The notes: a model not told the origin generated them from the sequence alone. Numbered from the stretch's first letter, positions 15,584 through 22,843 are shown. The stretch: DNA of 29,709 nt from a virus (IMGVR_UViG_3300045996_001016:1-29709); one strand, 5' to 3'. Program-made: numbers and translations.

Positions 15584-15862
15584 TCAGAAGTCGTGATTGC
15601 GCGCGTATCGCTCGGCCACCACCAGCCCGCGCAGGCCGACGAGTTCGTTCAGCGATGGAAGCACGGCGCGAGATGCGTCTCCGTAGAAGCGGCGGTACTG
15701 CGCCAGGCCGTCGTCGGCCGCCATGACAACCTCATGCATCTCGATCAGCTCCGCGTCGGTGAGAATTTCAAGCGGGCGCGCCGGCTCGATCGGGTTCTTC
15801 TCCATCACGGCCTTGTAGACGTCGGCATTGGTGAGTTCTGTGAGGATGGGCTTGTCGGTCAT
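15584..15862 (-). CDS. Small protein, unknown
   Basis: 92 aa from ATG 15862 (MTDKPILTELTNADVYKAVM), with AAGGAAC upstream and an ATGA overlap with the preceding gene. Predicted mainly helical with an acidic centre. A C-terminal ELVGLRGLVVAERYARN helix. No motif I can assign. Confidence 0.6.
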   Translation of the reverse strand: MTDKPILTELTNADVYKAVMEKNPIEPARPLEILTDAELIEMHEVVMAADDGLAQYRRFYGDASRAVLPSLNELVGLRGLVVAERYARNHDF

Positions 15863-16092
15863 TCCAGTTCCTTGACTTCCGTCTTGCCGCACTTGCTGCA
15901 GGCAAACCATGGGTTTCCCAGAGGGCCCACGTGGGTGAATTGCATCGTGTGGCCTTCGTTGGAACCGCACTCCTCGCGGAGCTCATTGAGCTTCGCGTAG
16001 TACTCCTTGTCGTAGTCGGCCATGGCGATTCGTACCGCATTGCGGCGGGCGCTTTCGAGTTGACGGCGGCGTTGCCAGATGCTGGCGGTCAT
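15859..16092 (-). CDS. Small zinc-ribbon-like protein
   Basis: 77 aa. An N-terminal basic helix (QRRRQLESARRNAVRIA) is followed by EYYAKLNELREEC, and a C-terminal FACSKCGKTEV knuckle. Cys43 plus CxxC could bind one metal. ATGA overlaps at both ends place it in the early operon chain. Function unknown. Confidence 0.6.
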   Translation of the reverse strand: MTASIWQRRRQLESARRNAVRIAMADYDKEYYAKLNELREECGSNEGHTMQFTHVGPLGNPWFACSKCGKTEVKELE

Positions 16093-16295
16093 GTCTTTCC
16101 CTCATCCATCGCAGCCAACGCCGCCTCTGCGTCTTTCGCGTCGCGCAAGAACTTCTCGGCGGCGCCGGCTTCGAAGTAGCGCCGCTCCACGTCAAAAGCG
16201 GCGCACTCAGCCCTTGCGTACGCGTCCTGCATGAAGCGGCGCAGGGCGAAACGCGTCACCCGCTCCAGCCTTGCGGTGTCTGGTTTGTCGGTCAT
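16089..16295 (-). CDS. Small helical protein, unknown
   Basis: 68 aa from ATG 16295 (MTDKPDTARLERVTRFALRR). AGGAACC is upstream and the start abuts the previous stop. Almost all alpha-helical, alternating basic and acidic, no cysteine pair or membrane segment. The upstream extension of the open frame is a shadow of the next gene. Confidence 0.55.
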   Translation of the reverse strand: MTDKPDTARLERVTRFALRRFMQDAYARAECAAFDVERRYFEAGAAEKFLRDAKDAEAALAAMDEGKT

Positions 16296-16468
16296 CAGTA
16301 GAGGTTCCTGTGTGTGACGTTGCCGCAGTGCTCGCAGCGTAGGTAGACGCGCCTTCCGCGAATGAACGGATGGCCGGTGTCCGGGTCTACTCCGTAGATC
16401 TGCGACGGCGGCCCGTCCTCTCGCCACTTGTGCTGGCATAGGCCGAGGAGCTTGCGCAGCCAGTTCAC
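16295..16468 (-). CDS. Small zinc-binding-like protein (GTG start)
   Basis: 57 aa from GTG 16468 (VNWLRKLLGLCQHKWREDGP), GTGA overlap with the preceding stop and AAGGA 9 bases upstream. C11-x-H13 and YLRCEHCGN (C45, C48) form a plausible four-ligand zinc site. Function unknown. Confidence 0.55.
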   Translation of the reverse strand: MNWLRKLLGLCQHKWREDGPPSQIYGVDPDTGHPFIRGRRVYLRCEHCGNVTHRNLY

Positions 16469-16686
16469 GGCCGACGGTCCTTGTCGCGCACGAAGTCCGC
16501 CGAGTCGATGTAGGTGGGCCTGTAGATGGTCGCCGTCAGTGACGGCCTCGGCGCGCCGCGCACCTTGTCGAGCCTGACGAAGTGCGACTTGGGTGGCACC
16601 AGCGGGATCACCTTCGGCAACTCCACTGGTGGGAGCGGGGCGTCCTTCAGGCGGATGGCGATGAGGATGCGGTCGATGAAGGACAT
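16465..16686 (-). CDS. Small proline-rich protein, unknown
   Basis: 73 aa from ATG 16686 (MSFIDRILIAIRLKDAPLPP), chosen because GGAG lies 6 bases upstream of it rather than the ATG 12 bases earlier. N-terminal amphipathic helix, then PLPPVELPKVIPLVPPK and a basic C-terminus. Role unknown. Confidence 0.55.
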   Translation of the reverse strand: MSFIDRILIAIRLKDAPLPPVELPKVIPLVPPKSHFVRLDKVRGAPRPSLTATIYRPTYIDSADFVRDKDRRP

Positions 16687-16824
16687 CGTTGACTCCATGT
16701 TGATAGGTGGGCCGGCGCGCGCTGAAACCGCCCGGGAAACGCATTCGCGTGGATGTATGGCTAGCTGACGAGGGTCCCAGATTCCCCGCCACGCGCAATG
16801 CGACCGCCGGCGCCGGCCCGGAAC
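16687..16824. other. 138-base gap with no gene seen
   Basis: No open frame with a ribosome site, and no clear promoter. The only structure seen is a 12-base self-complementary GCCGGCGCCGGC near 16806-16817, next to the stop of the 98-aa gene, which could fold into a short RNA hairpin. Confidence 0.4.
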
Positions 16825-17121
16825 TCAGGTCATCAGGTGGTAGCCTTCCTCGAAGGCCTTGGCCGGCGAGTAGGACGCGTAGCCGTCGCCGTAGACGATG
16901 TAGTAGCCGTCAGGCTTCGGGCGATGTCTGATCATGAAAGCACCGTCAACCTGGAATGGCGCGTGGCCTGGCTCTGCAGGATGGATGATCGCGCCGTAGG
17001 AGCTGGCTGCGCTTTGCCCCGTGAGGTCTGGATTCGGCAAGTGCTCGATCATCCGGATCTTCAGGGCCCACACTTCCTTGTGGCAGCGGTAGCGTGGCAT
17101 TTCGCGTGCGGCTGTGCTCAT
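16825..17121 (-). CDS. Conserved small phage protein
   Basis: 98 aa from ATG 17121 (MSTAAREMPRYRCHKEVWAL). Has the pattern KEVWALKI...IIHPAEPGHAPF...DGYYIVYGDGYASYSPAKAFEEGY, which I recognise as a widespread family of small phage proteins of unknown function. It starts 2 bases after the gp49-family gene, with which it is often paired. Confidence 0.75.
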   Translation of the reverse strand: MSTAAREMPRYRCHKEVWALKIRMIEHLPNPDLTGQSAASSYGAIIHPAEPGHAPFQVDGAFMIRHRPKPDGYYIVYGDGYASYSPAKAFEEGYHLMT

Positions 17122-17123
17122 GG

Positions 17124-17504
17124 TCACGCCCTCGGTGCTGAAGCCGCAAGCGAGTCGCGCAGCCTGAAGCCGAGGAGGGGCCAGACCTTCGCGACCGCGG
17201 CGGCGCGCGCGACCTTGCGGCCGATTTCGGCGTCGAAGTTCTCTGGACTGGCGCAGGCCGACTCGCCGGTGACGGTGAAGCCGTTGCGCAGGACGAGCAC
17301 GCAGAAGGTCAAAAGCGAGAGCGACTGCGAAACCGATGCGCCTTCGCCTCCAGTCGGCATCCGGCCGGCGTTCAGCATCGCCATGCCGATAACGCCGTCC
17401 GACGCGCGGAAGTAGTGCTCCTCCATGATCTCCGCCTCGATGTCGGCCGGCGTGACGCGCGGCGCTTTGCTCGCGCGCTGTTCGATGTCTTGCTCGATGC
17501 TCAT
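17124..17504 (-). CDS. Gp49-family phage protein
   Basis: 126 aa from ATG 17504 with AAAGGAC upstream. The segment TPADIEAEIMEEHYFRASDG, then LLTFCVLVLRNGFTVTGESA and ENFDAEIGRKVARAAAV is the conserved core of the phage Gp49 (N4 gp49/Sf6 gp66) family. The function is not known. In N4-like and lambdoid phages it is an early gene. The frame is open to 17612 but without a start or ribosome site that fits better. Confidence 0.85.
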   Translation of the reverse strand: MSIEQDIEQRASKAPRVTPADIEAEIMEEHYFRASDGVIGMAMLNAGRMPTGGEGASVSQSLSLLTFCVLVLRNGFTVTGESACASPENFDAEIGRKVARAAAVAKVWPLLGFRLRDSLAASAPRA

Positions 17505-17613
17505 GCTGTCCTTTCGTTGGGGTGCCGCTGCGCTCCGTGCGGGCCACACTTCAAAGCGCTTGGCGGCGGGCGCCCTGGCGGTGGTGCGGTCCGCCTCCGC
17601 TTCTCTCCACAAC

Positions 17614-17708
17614 CCGCCGATCGGGCCGGCGGTTCCTTCTGCAATGGGTGGGGCCGCTTGTCCGCCTCGCTCGGGAGGAGGGAGGGACTTACGAGGCGGG
17701 GCGGCCCC
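17614..17708 (-). other. Structured non-coding segment with two stable hairpins
   Basis: The 208 bases between 17505 and 17712 hold no gene. They contain CCGCCG(7)CGGCGG at 17614-17632 and a large hairpin at 17650-17708: GGGGCCGC (17650-17657) and CCGCCTCG (17662-17669) pair with CGAGGCGG (17692-17699) and GCGGCCCC (17701-17708), giving 16 G:C-rich base pairs with a 4:1 internal loop and a 22-base purine-rich apical loop. No U-tract follows. It follows the stop of the 43-aa gene in the transcript and precedes gp49. Confidence 0.6.
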
Positions 17709-17712
17709 GTTG

Positions 17713-17844
17713 TTAGGTTCGCTTTAGCTCCAGACGGACCGCCCAGAGCAGGACAACGATCGCAATCAGCGCCGCCACCCAAGGCTCAACGGTTTGTGCG
17801 ACGTAGACATGCCCCATGACGAAGCAGAGTTGACCGTCCTTCAT
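17713..17844 (-). CDS. 43-aa single-pass membrane protein
   Basis: ATG 17844 overlaps the ACP gene's stop (ATGA) and GAGGATG lies upstream. The sequence starts MKDGQLCFVMGHVYVAQTVE, has a hydrophobic helix PWVAALIAIVVLLWAV and ends RLELKRT. TAA stop at 17713. Its coupling to the acyl carrier protein gene suggests joint function or simply co-expression. Confidence 0.55.
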   Translation of the reverse strand: MKDGQLCFVMGHVYVAQTVEPWVAALIAIVVLLWAVRLELKRT

Positions 17845-18104
17845 TGAGCATCCTCGGAGTGCCGGTGAGCCGTGGCGATCACGTCGGCAACCGTGGCCCA
17901 GGCCCCGACCTCTTCGTCAGAGATCACGGTGACGAACTCGTCTTCGAGGTACATCGAGATCTCCACGATGTCGAGCGAGTCGGCACCGAAGTCGGCGGAA
18001 AGGCTTCGCTCCGGCGTGACCTCGTCCAGGACAACTCCGAGTTGGTCGGAGATGATCTGGCGAACGGTCTGCTCGCGATCGGCGGCGGCTTGGTTGTCGT
18101 CCAT
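17841..18104 (-). CDS. Phage-encoded acyl carrier protein
   Basis: 87 aa, acidic and helical. The 4'-phosphopantetheine site is clear: FGADSLDIVEIS with Ser43. The flanks also match bacterial ACPs: IISDQLGVVLDEVTPERSLS before it and LEDEFVTVISDEEVGAWATV after it (helix II-III region). Compared with host AcpP it has a slightly longer N-terminus. ACP carries acyl chains for fatty-acid, lipid A or quorum-signal synthesis. A phage copy could reroute host acyl groups or bind ACP partners as a decoy. It lies in the early operon, coupled to a membrane micropeptide. Confidence 0.92.
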   Translation of the reverse strand: MDDNQAAADREQTVRQIISDQLGVVLDEVTPERSLSADFGADSLDIVEISMYLEDEFVTVISDEEVGAWATVADVIATAHRHSEDAQ

Positions 18105-18106
18105 GG

Positions 18107-18451
18107 TCAGAATGGGATCTGGAATTCAGGGCGGTGCCGTTGGGACGATCGCTTGTACTGGCGGATGCCGACACGCTCGATGGCCCGGCGGCGCTCGGAC
18201 CGATCCAGGTTTGTGTGCTGCCCGAGGAACAGCCCTGGCCGCGCCATGACGTCGTCTTGCGTGATCGGCCTGGTGTCAACACCGGGTCGCTTCGGCGCGC
18301 CGGGCTTGCGGCCAGGGCCATTCTTCGTGAACGACTCTCGCTTGCCGCCGTGGTGGGCCAACAGGCGGAGGTCGTCCAGCCCCATGGACACGAGAAGGCT
18401 TTGCGCCTCGTTCGGCTGCATAGGTTGGTACTTCAGGGGGTTCATCGTCAT
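18107..18451 (-). CDS. Basic protein, unknown
   Basis: 114 aa from ATG 18451 (MTMNPLKYQPMQPNEAQSLL), which overlaps the exonuclease stop (ATGA) with GGAG close upstream. The C-terminal 70 residues are rich in R, K, P and G (NGPGRKPGAPKRPG; SERRRAIERVGIRQYKRS), fitting nucleic acid binding. No family assigned. Confidence 0.6.
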   Translation of the reverse strand: MTMNPLKYQPMQPNEAQSLLVSMGLDDLRLLAHHGGKRESFTKNGPGRKPGAPKRPGVDTRPITQDDVMARPGLFLGQHTNLDRSERRRAIERVGIRQYKRSSQRHRPEFQIPF

Positions 18452-19359
18452 GCTGGCTCCGTGATCGGTTGGGTTGCGGCACGCAGGGCGTCGGCCTTGG
18501 TCTTCAGATCGGCCCACCACTCCTGCGACACCTTTGGCTGACTCGGGAAGCGGTTGCGGAATGCGCGTCCGATGTGGTCAAGCAGGTCGGCGCTGAGATG
18601 GCCGGCTTCGGGACCATTCAGGTTCTTCACGAGTGCGACGCGATGACCAGGCTCGGTGGCGGGCACCGCGCCGGCGGTGTCTTGGAAGAAGGCGCTGACT
18701 GCCGGCAATGGCTCGCCGAGCGAATGGGTTCTGCCGAACTCCTCGGCCACCTGCCGGAAGTAGCCGCGCGCATGCTTGATCTTCTCGACCATGGCGTGCT
18801 CCTTTTCGGCGTCGCGCTCGATCGTCCACGTCGTCAGCCGCATGCTCTCCGGGATGTGGTCAACGAAGTGCAGCGACTGCGGCTCGTAGCGCACTAGGTC
18901 ATCTGGCGTCGTGACCATGGCGTAGGCGACGGTCCATCGATCGGCATCCCACAGGCGGAGGTAGGCACGGGCCTGCCACTCGTAAATGGAATCCTCACAG
19001 TCCTCGACTGCGATCGGAAACGTCGCCAGCGACCATGAGGTCTTGAGGTCGTAGCCGGCGCGCGCCTCCGCATGAAACAGGTCGCACTCCCCAGACAGGT
19101 AGTCGTCGACGCGACGCTCGGCGTTCTTGGTCAGGCTCAGACCCAGCACGCGGTTGAGCAGGGCGATGGAATCGGGCTCGCAGCGCGTGCCCTTCTCCAA
19201 TTCCTTGCCGCTGATCTCGAAGTCGACACCGAACAGTTCCTCAGCGACGAGTTTCCTGATGTAGGTGCGTGCGCCCTTCGACAGATGTCCCTCCGACTTG
19301 CTGCGCGGTTCGGTCATGAGGCGGCCAACCGAACTGCACCTGAAGATGATGTCCTTCAT
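18448..19359 (-). CDS. PD-(D/E)XK exonuclease, YqaJ-like recombination nuclease
   Basis: 303 aa from ATG 19359, with GGAGG 5 bases upstream. The nuclease core has Glu61 (RCEPDSIALL), Asp93 (GECDLF) and AGYDLKT with Asp104-x-Lys106: the E...D...DxK order of PD-(D/E)XK nucleases such as lambda exonuclease and YqaJ. A C-terminal helical region follows. With the ERF-type annealing protein nearby it would make 3' single strands for strand-annealing recombination. An HNH gene sits between the two, overlapping both. Confidence 0.75.
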   Translation of the reverse strand: MKDIIFRCSSVGRLMTEPRSKSEGHLSKGARTYIRKLVAEELFGVDFEISGKELEKGTRCEPDSIALLNRVLGLSLTKNAERRVDDYLSGECDLFHAEARAGYDLKTSWSLATFPIAVEDCEDSIYEWQARAYLRLWDADRWTVAYAMVTTPDDLVRYEPQSLHFVDHIPESMRLTTWTIERDAEKEHAMVEKIKHARGYFRQVAEEFGRTHSLGEPLPAVSAFFQDTAGAVPATEPGHRVALVKNLNGPEAGHLSADLLDHIGRAFRNRFPSQPKVSQEWWADLKTKADALRAATQPITEPA

Positions 19360-19796
19360 ATGTGCCTCCATATGGCGCGAGATTTGATCTGTCCAACTAC
19401 GGTGTGGCTGATTCCGTAGTGGGCGCCGATGACTCGCTGGCTTCGTTGGTCGGCGCGTATTGCAATCACATCCTCCGTCGTTAGCTTCGCGGCGTGGCTT
19501 TGTTCGCCTCTGGGCTGTCGGCCCTTCCGCATCTTGTCTTCGACGTTCTCTTTGTTGGTTCCTAGAAAGAGATGGCTGGGGCGGACACACAGCCTGTTGT
19601 CGCACCTATGCAGTACGCACATCCCGGCCGGAATTTCGCCCACGTAGAGCAAGTGGCTCACTTGGCTTGACGGTCTCGGTCGACCACGAAACCAAAAGTG
19701 CCCGTAGCCGCTGCCGCCAACTGCCGCTGCCCAGAGCCAGCATGATTCGGCCTTGACAAACTTCGCCTCGAAGCGAGTCTTCTCGTCAGCGCCCAT
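19356..19796 (-). CDS. HNH endonuclease, homing-type
   Basis: 146 aa from ATG 19796. HNH core: GMCVLHRCDNRLCVRPSHL, then LGTNKENVEDKMRKGRQ, with the His, Asn and His positions intact. The C-terminal 45 residues (KLTTEDVIAIRADQRSQRVI through VVGQIKSRAIW) form an HTH like those on free-standing phage homing endonucleases. It overlaps ERF by 11 bases and the exonuclease ATG by 4, and its 3' end supplies the exonuclease's GGAGG. It appears less GC-rich than its neighbours, consistent with acquisition. Confidence 0.85.
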   Translation of the reverse strand: MGADEKTRFEAKFVKAESCWLWAAAVGGSGYGHFWFRGRPRPSSQVSHLLYVGEIPAGMCVLHRCDNRLCVRPSHLFLGTNKENVEDKMRKGRQPRGEQSHAAKLTTEDVIAIRADQRSQRVIGAHYGISHTVVGQIKSRAIWRHI

Positions 19797-20667
19797 GGCC
19801 GGACTCGCGTGAATGGTCCACCGGCCTGTCGTTGGCCGCCGCGTCCTTGCGCAGCTTGCCAAACTCACGGTTCATCAAGGTCCGCTGCTTGTTGTTCAGC
19901 GTCCCCCACCAGTCGGTCAGTGCCTTGCTGCCGTCGATCGACGCGGTCTGGCCGGCGGCGAGCAGCTCTTCGAACTCACCGCGCTTCTCGTTGTCCTGGG
20001 CCGGGCGCTTCATGCCCGACTCGTCGTCCTCGCCGCCGGTAGCCGTCCCGGTGATCGCCAGCAACGACTGCCGCTTGAGGTAGCTCGCCGTCGATTGCAT
20101 GTTCTGCACCGGGTTGTTGACGCTCTGATTGTCAGGCGGGCCTTCCAACTCCAGCTTCTCGACGAAGCCTTCCCGGTGCTGCAGGTAGCACGTCACCCAG
20201 ACCCATCCGCAGACCGCGTTCGGGTCCTCAGGCGTCGGCCAGTTCTTGGTGCCGAAGCGCATGTCATGGCGAAAGCCGAAGCCATGCTTGGACAGGGCTG
20301 GCGAAAGCAGGCGGCACACCGTCTCGAACTCGGCTTGCATGAAGGAGCCGCCGCGCCCACGGTCGACCGACTTGGTGCGCGGGATGATGACGTTCTCGCC
20401 ACGGAAGGCGGCGAAGTCGCGCCGGTGAGCAAGTTCGGCCTGCCGCTGGCGCTCGCGCTCCTGCATCTCGAGGAAGCGTTCCTGCATCTGCATGAGGCGC
20501 TCCATGCGATCCATATCGCCGTCGCCGCGCTCCATGGCGATGCGAAGGAGGTCGGCTGGCGTCGGGGCTTGGGCGATGTTCGCGGGTTGACCGATCTGCA
20601 GCGCTTGGGTCCTCGGCTCCAGGTCGAGCACCGCGACGGTCGCTTCGTTGAGTACGGCTGTTTGCAT
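19786..20667 (-). CDS. erf: ERF-superfamily single-strand annealing protein
   Basis: 293 aa from ATG 20667, which has AAGGA 6 bases upstream; ATG 20670 is an alternative. A long N-terminal E/Q/R-rich helix (MERLMQMQERFLEMQERERQ) is followed by the ERF core: FETVCRLLSPALSKHGFGF, TCYLQHREGF, LEGPPDNQSVNNPVQNMQST and YLKRQSLLAITGTATGGEDD, the equivalents of the 'PxLakhGLs' and 'YarRYsLlallGi...DdD' motifs. It anneals complementary single strands, as P22 Erf does. Confidence 0.85.
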   Translation of the reverse strand: MQTAVLNEATVAVLDLEPRTQALQIGQPANIAQAPTPADLLRIAMERGDGDMDRMERLMQMQERFLEMQERERQRQAELAHRRDFAAFRGENVIIPRTKSVDRGRGGSFMQAEFETVCRLLSPALSKHGFGFRHDMRFGTKNWPTPEDPNAVCGWVWVTCYLQHREGFVEKLELEGPPDNQSVNNPVQNMQSTASYLKRQSLLAITGTATGGEDDESGMKRPAQDNEKRGEFEELLAAGQTASIDGSKALTDWWGTLNNKQRTLMNREFGKLRKDAAANDRPVDHSRESGHGR

Positions 20668-20669
20668 CA

Positions 20670-21062
20670 TCAATCCTTGGGTTCGAATGCGTTCGGCCGC
20701 GTGATGAACTTCCACAGCTCGCGGCAGAACTTCGCAATGCGTTCGCGGGACCGGCTCAACGCCGGCCACAGCGGCCCGCTCACGTCCACGTCGATGTCGG
20801 CGCACGTCATGCCGGCGGACATGGCGATGTCCAGTTGGTCGAACATGTAGCTCTCGGTCGAGCTCAGGCCGGCATGACTGGCGATGGCCTCGGCCACCTG
20901 CAGATCCCGTTCGACGAGCGCTTCAGCCTCTTCAAGCGACAGCTCGCCATGCGACACAACGTGCGCCAGTTGCGCCCGCTCACGGACGGCGCGCTGGCGG
21001 TCCTCTTCGGTGAAGAGGCTGTCGCGATCATGGTGATTGGCGGGCGAGAACGTGAGCGGCAT
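20670..21062 (-). CDS. Helical protein upstream of ERF, unknown
   Basis: 130 aa from ATG 21062 with TGGAGG upstream. Predicted helical, acidic in the middle (GELSLEEAEALVERDLQVAE), with a basic C-terminal segment (LSRSRERIAKFCRELWKFIT). The stop overlaps the ERF start (TGATG). Conserved position suggests a recombination accessory role, but no family is recognised. Confidence 0.6.
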   Translation of the reverse strand: MPLTFSPANHHDRDSLFTEEDRQRAVRERAQLAHVVSHGELSLEEAEALVERDLQVAEAIASHAGLSSTESYMFDQLDIAMSAGMTCADIDVDVSGPLWPALSRSRERIAKFCRELWKFITRPNAFEPKD

Positions 21063-21064
21063 GA

Positions 21065-21190
21065 CTACCTCCAGGCGCAGAGTTCGACATTGGCTTCGCA
21101 GACCGGCAGGTGCGTGATGAACAGCGCGCACGCCACCGAGAACACGGCCCAGAAGAAGGTGGAGCGGAGGACCGCTCGAACGACGTTCAT
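21065..21190 (-). CDS. 41-aa membrane micropeptide
   Basis: ATG 21190 overlaps the lipoprotein gene's stop (ATGA) and GAGG lies 7 bases upstream. The sequence MNVVRAVLRSTFFWAVFSVA then CALFITHLPVCEAN has one hydrophobic helix and three cysteines near the C-terminus. TAG at 21065. Function unknown. Confidence 0.5.
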   Translation of the reverse strand: MNVVRAVLRSTFFWAVFSVACALFITHLPVCEANVELCAWR

Positions 21191-21360
21191 CGGCAGGCCT
21201 CGCGCGACATCGGTTTGCCATCGACGTAGCAGGTGTTCGGGTCCGGCTCATCTTCCCCGCCGCCTCCGCAGGCTGTCAGGGCGGTTGCCGCCGTGAGCGC
21301 AAGGGAGGCGAACAGCGCGAACCCGGCGACCCTCGCGCAGAACAGCTTGAGCGAGCTCAT
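21187..21360 (-). CDS. Small lipoprotein
   Basis: 57 aa from ATG 21360 (GGAGG 7 bases upstream). Signal peptide with hydrophobic core and lipobox L-T-A-C (Cys31, TALTACGGGG), followed by a short mature part with a pair of cysteines (NTCYVDGKPMSREACR). Predicted to be attached to the outer membrane or held in the inner membrane. Possibly a superinfection-exclusion or surface-change factor. Confidence 0.65.
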   Translation of the reverse strand: MSSLKLFCARVAGFALFASLALTAATALTACGGGGEDEPDPNTCYVDGKPMSREACR

Positions 21361-21479
21361 GGGCGGGCCTCCAGCCACTCAAAAGGCGTTCCATCCGCCC
21401 AGGCTTGCCACGCCTCCAGCAGCGGGCACAGGCCCGGGCTGTCTTTCGCGATGGCCGCGAGAATCGCAATGCGTTTCAT
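21357..21479 (-). CDS. 40-aa protein, unknown
   Basis: ATG 21479 (MKRIAILAAIAKDSPGLCPL) with AAGGAAA upstream. ATGA overlap with the lipoprotein gene. Short hydrophobic N-terminus that is not a clear signal peptide, then EAWQAWADGTPFEWLEARP. An in-frame extension upstream to 21569 lacks a ribosome site. Confidence 0.5.
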   Translation of the reverse strand: MKRIAILAAIAKDSPGLCPLLEAWQAWADGTPFEWLEARP

Positions 21480-21500
21480 GGCGTTTCCTTGTGGGTGCCT

Positions 21501-21554
21501 GCCGCCCCAGAGGTTTTTTCCCACAGCCCTATTGGTTGATGGCACTGGGGCGGC
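21501..21554 (-). repeat. 10-bp inverted repeat in the gap after the 279-aa gene
   Basis: GCCGCCCCAG (21501-21510) and CTGGGGCGGC (21545-21554) pair perfectly across a 34-base loop. The gap 21480-21565 has no gene. In the transcript the repeat follows the 279-aa stop by 11 bases. It could weakly terminate or stabilise that mRNA. There is no U-tract after the stem. Confidence 0.45.
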
Positions 21555-21565
21555 TTGGCGTTGAA

Positions 21566-22405
21566 TCACAGGCTGTAGTTGCCCCAGAGGCCGAGGCGGT
21601 GATCGCTGCCGTGTTCGGTGAAGGCGTTGGCGACGAGCGCGCTGTCACGCAGGTTTCGTTCGTACGCCTGCATCAGCGTCTTGGCGTAGGTCGCTGCACC
21701 GCCGACGTCGCTCCAGTAGCGCTTGGTGGCGCCGCCGTCGCGATTGATCATGTTGGCGTTGGGATCACCCGTCAGCGCGGGGGCCGCAGCAGGCCGCCAC
21801 TTGCGCACGAAGCTGCCCGGGCCCCAGTACTGCGAGACCGTGGCGACGTTGTCGATCTGCGAAAGGCTTGCGCCCTTGATGCCGGCGGCGACGCGGATGA
21901 TGTCGACGCGGTCACAGGACGGAACTGCATCGCCTTCATCCCAGACGCACCAGTCTTCACCGATGGGCGGCGGAGGCGCGACCGCGGCAACTTGACCACC
22001 GACGGAGGTGCGCTTGAGGCGGTAGGCAACAATCCGCAGGGGATTGCCCCCCTGGCCGAAGATGTCCAACCCGATCGGCGCCCAGGCTCCATGGTTTTCC
22101 GCATGACACACCGGCCGCGCCATCGCGCCATCGCTCAAAATGATCTCGTAGTCGCCGGCCATCGCCGTCGGGATTGGGCAGCCTTTGGGTTGGTCGCACA
22201 TGATCCACGTGCTCCAGCCATTGCTCGCGGGCTGTACAGCGGCGGCGCGCTCGGCTACCCGCTCGGCCTTGCGCTGGGCGTGGGTTGCGCTGCCGCGACG
22301 CGGCTCATCTGGCCACGACTCGACACTGAATGCCGGCCCTTTCGGAGCGCCCGGATAGGCCGGCCGTTCGCCGATGAGAAACGGCGTGCCAGTTTTGAAC
22401 TCCAT
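21566..22405 (-). CDS. Composite phage protein, unknown
   Basis: 279 aa. Residues 63-131 (GWSTWIMC...GCPIP...YEIILSDG...NPLRIVAYRLKR) resemble the short phage module 'W...CPVP...V-x-V-x-x-R-D-G...W...DIIAYR' usually found in stand-alone or repeat proteins. The C-terminal 130 residues (GEDWCVWDEGDAV onward) have Tyr/Trp-rich loops and end ALVANAFTEHGSDHRLGLWG. No membrane segment. Appears to be an early-operon fusion; role unknown. Confidence 0.65.
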   Translation of the reverse strand: MEFKTGTPFLIGERPAYPGAPKGPAFSVESWPDEPRRGSATHAQRKAERVAERAAAVQPASNGWSTWIMCDQPKGCPIPTAMAGDYEIILSDGAMARPVCHAENHGAWAPIGLDIFGQGGNPLRIVAYRLKRTSVGGQVAAVAPPPPIGEDWCVWDEGDAVPSCDRVDIIRVAAGIKGASLSQIDNVATVSQYWGPGSFVRKWRPAAAPALTGDPNANMINRDGGATKRYWSDVGGAATYAKTLMQAYERNLRDSALVANAFTEHGSDHRLGLWGNYSL

Positions 22406-22429
22406 GTCGATCTCCTTTGATGGCGGCGA

Positions 22430-22843
22430 TCAGTCGCCGCAGTACCGGTTGAGGGGGCGCACCCAGCGCTGCAGGTCTTCGTCGATCGCGATGGGGTCGT
22501 AATCGACGTGCGGCACCATGTCGTCGGAGCGCATGCCGTTGTCTTGCGCGCGGTTCCACATGAGGAAGGCGCGGTAGTGCCGGCGGTAGTTGTGGCGGCG
22601 GTCGACGGGCAGGTCGCGCAGGCGGCACACCGGCATCGACTCGGCGCGCAGCAACTCGGCGCCGGCGGGGAGCAGTTCTTCCGTCTGCGGCCGGGCCGAC
22701 AGCGGCGCGCGATCCACCACGATAGTCGACCGCTGCACGTCGTCCTGCAGGTAGGTCAGTTCGACCACCCAGACGACGTAGGTCGCGGCGGCGACGACCG
22801 ACTGCGCGGGAATCACTTGCTCGGCGAGTGCTGCGGCGGTCAT
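22430..22843 (-). CDS. Early protein, unknown
   Basis: 137 aa from ATG 22843 (AGGAG upstream, ATGA overlap with the next gene). An N-terminal hydrophobic segment around residues 16-28 (VVAAATYVVWVVE) is too short and interrupted to be a sure membrane helix. The C-terminal half is basic and aromatic (VDRRHNYRRHYRAFLMWNRA). The longer frame upstream shadows the next two genes. No family recognised. Confidence 0.6.
   Translation of the reverse strand: MTAAALAEQVIPAQSVVAAATYVVWVVELTYLQDDVQRSTIVVDRAPLSARPQTEELLPAGAELLRAESMPVCRLRDLPVDRRHNYRRHYRAFLMWNRAQDNGMRSDDMVPHVDYDPIAIDEDLQRWVRPLNRYCGD

Noticed and set aside
19813-20850. 345-codon plus-strand open frame opposite erf
   Set aside because: Antisense shadow. 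The ERF core motifs are on the minus strand.
21515-21535. GGGAAAA-type slippery sequence on the minus strand, suggestive of frameshifting
   Set aside because: It lies downstream of the stop codon of the 279-aa gene and outside any supported coding frame.
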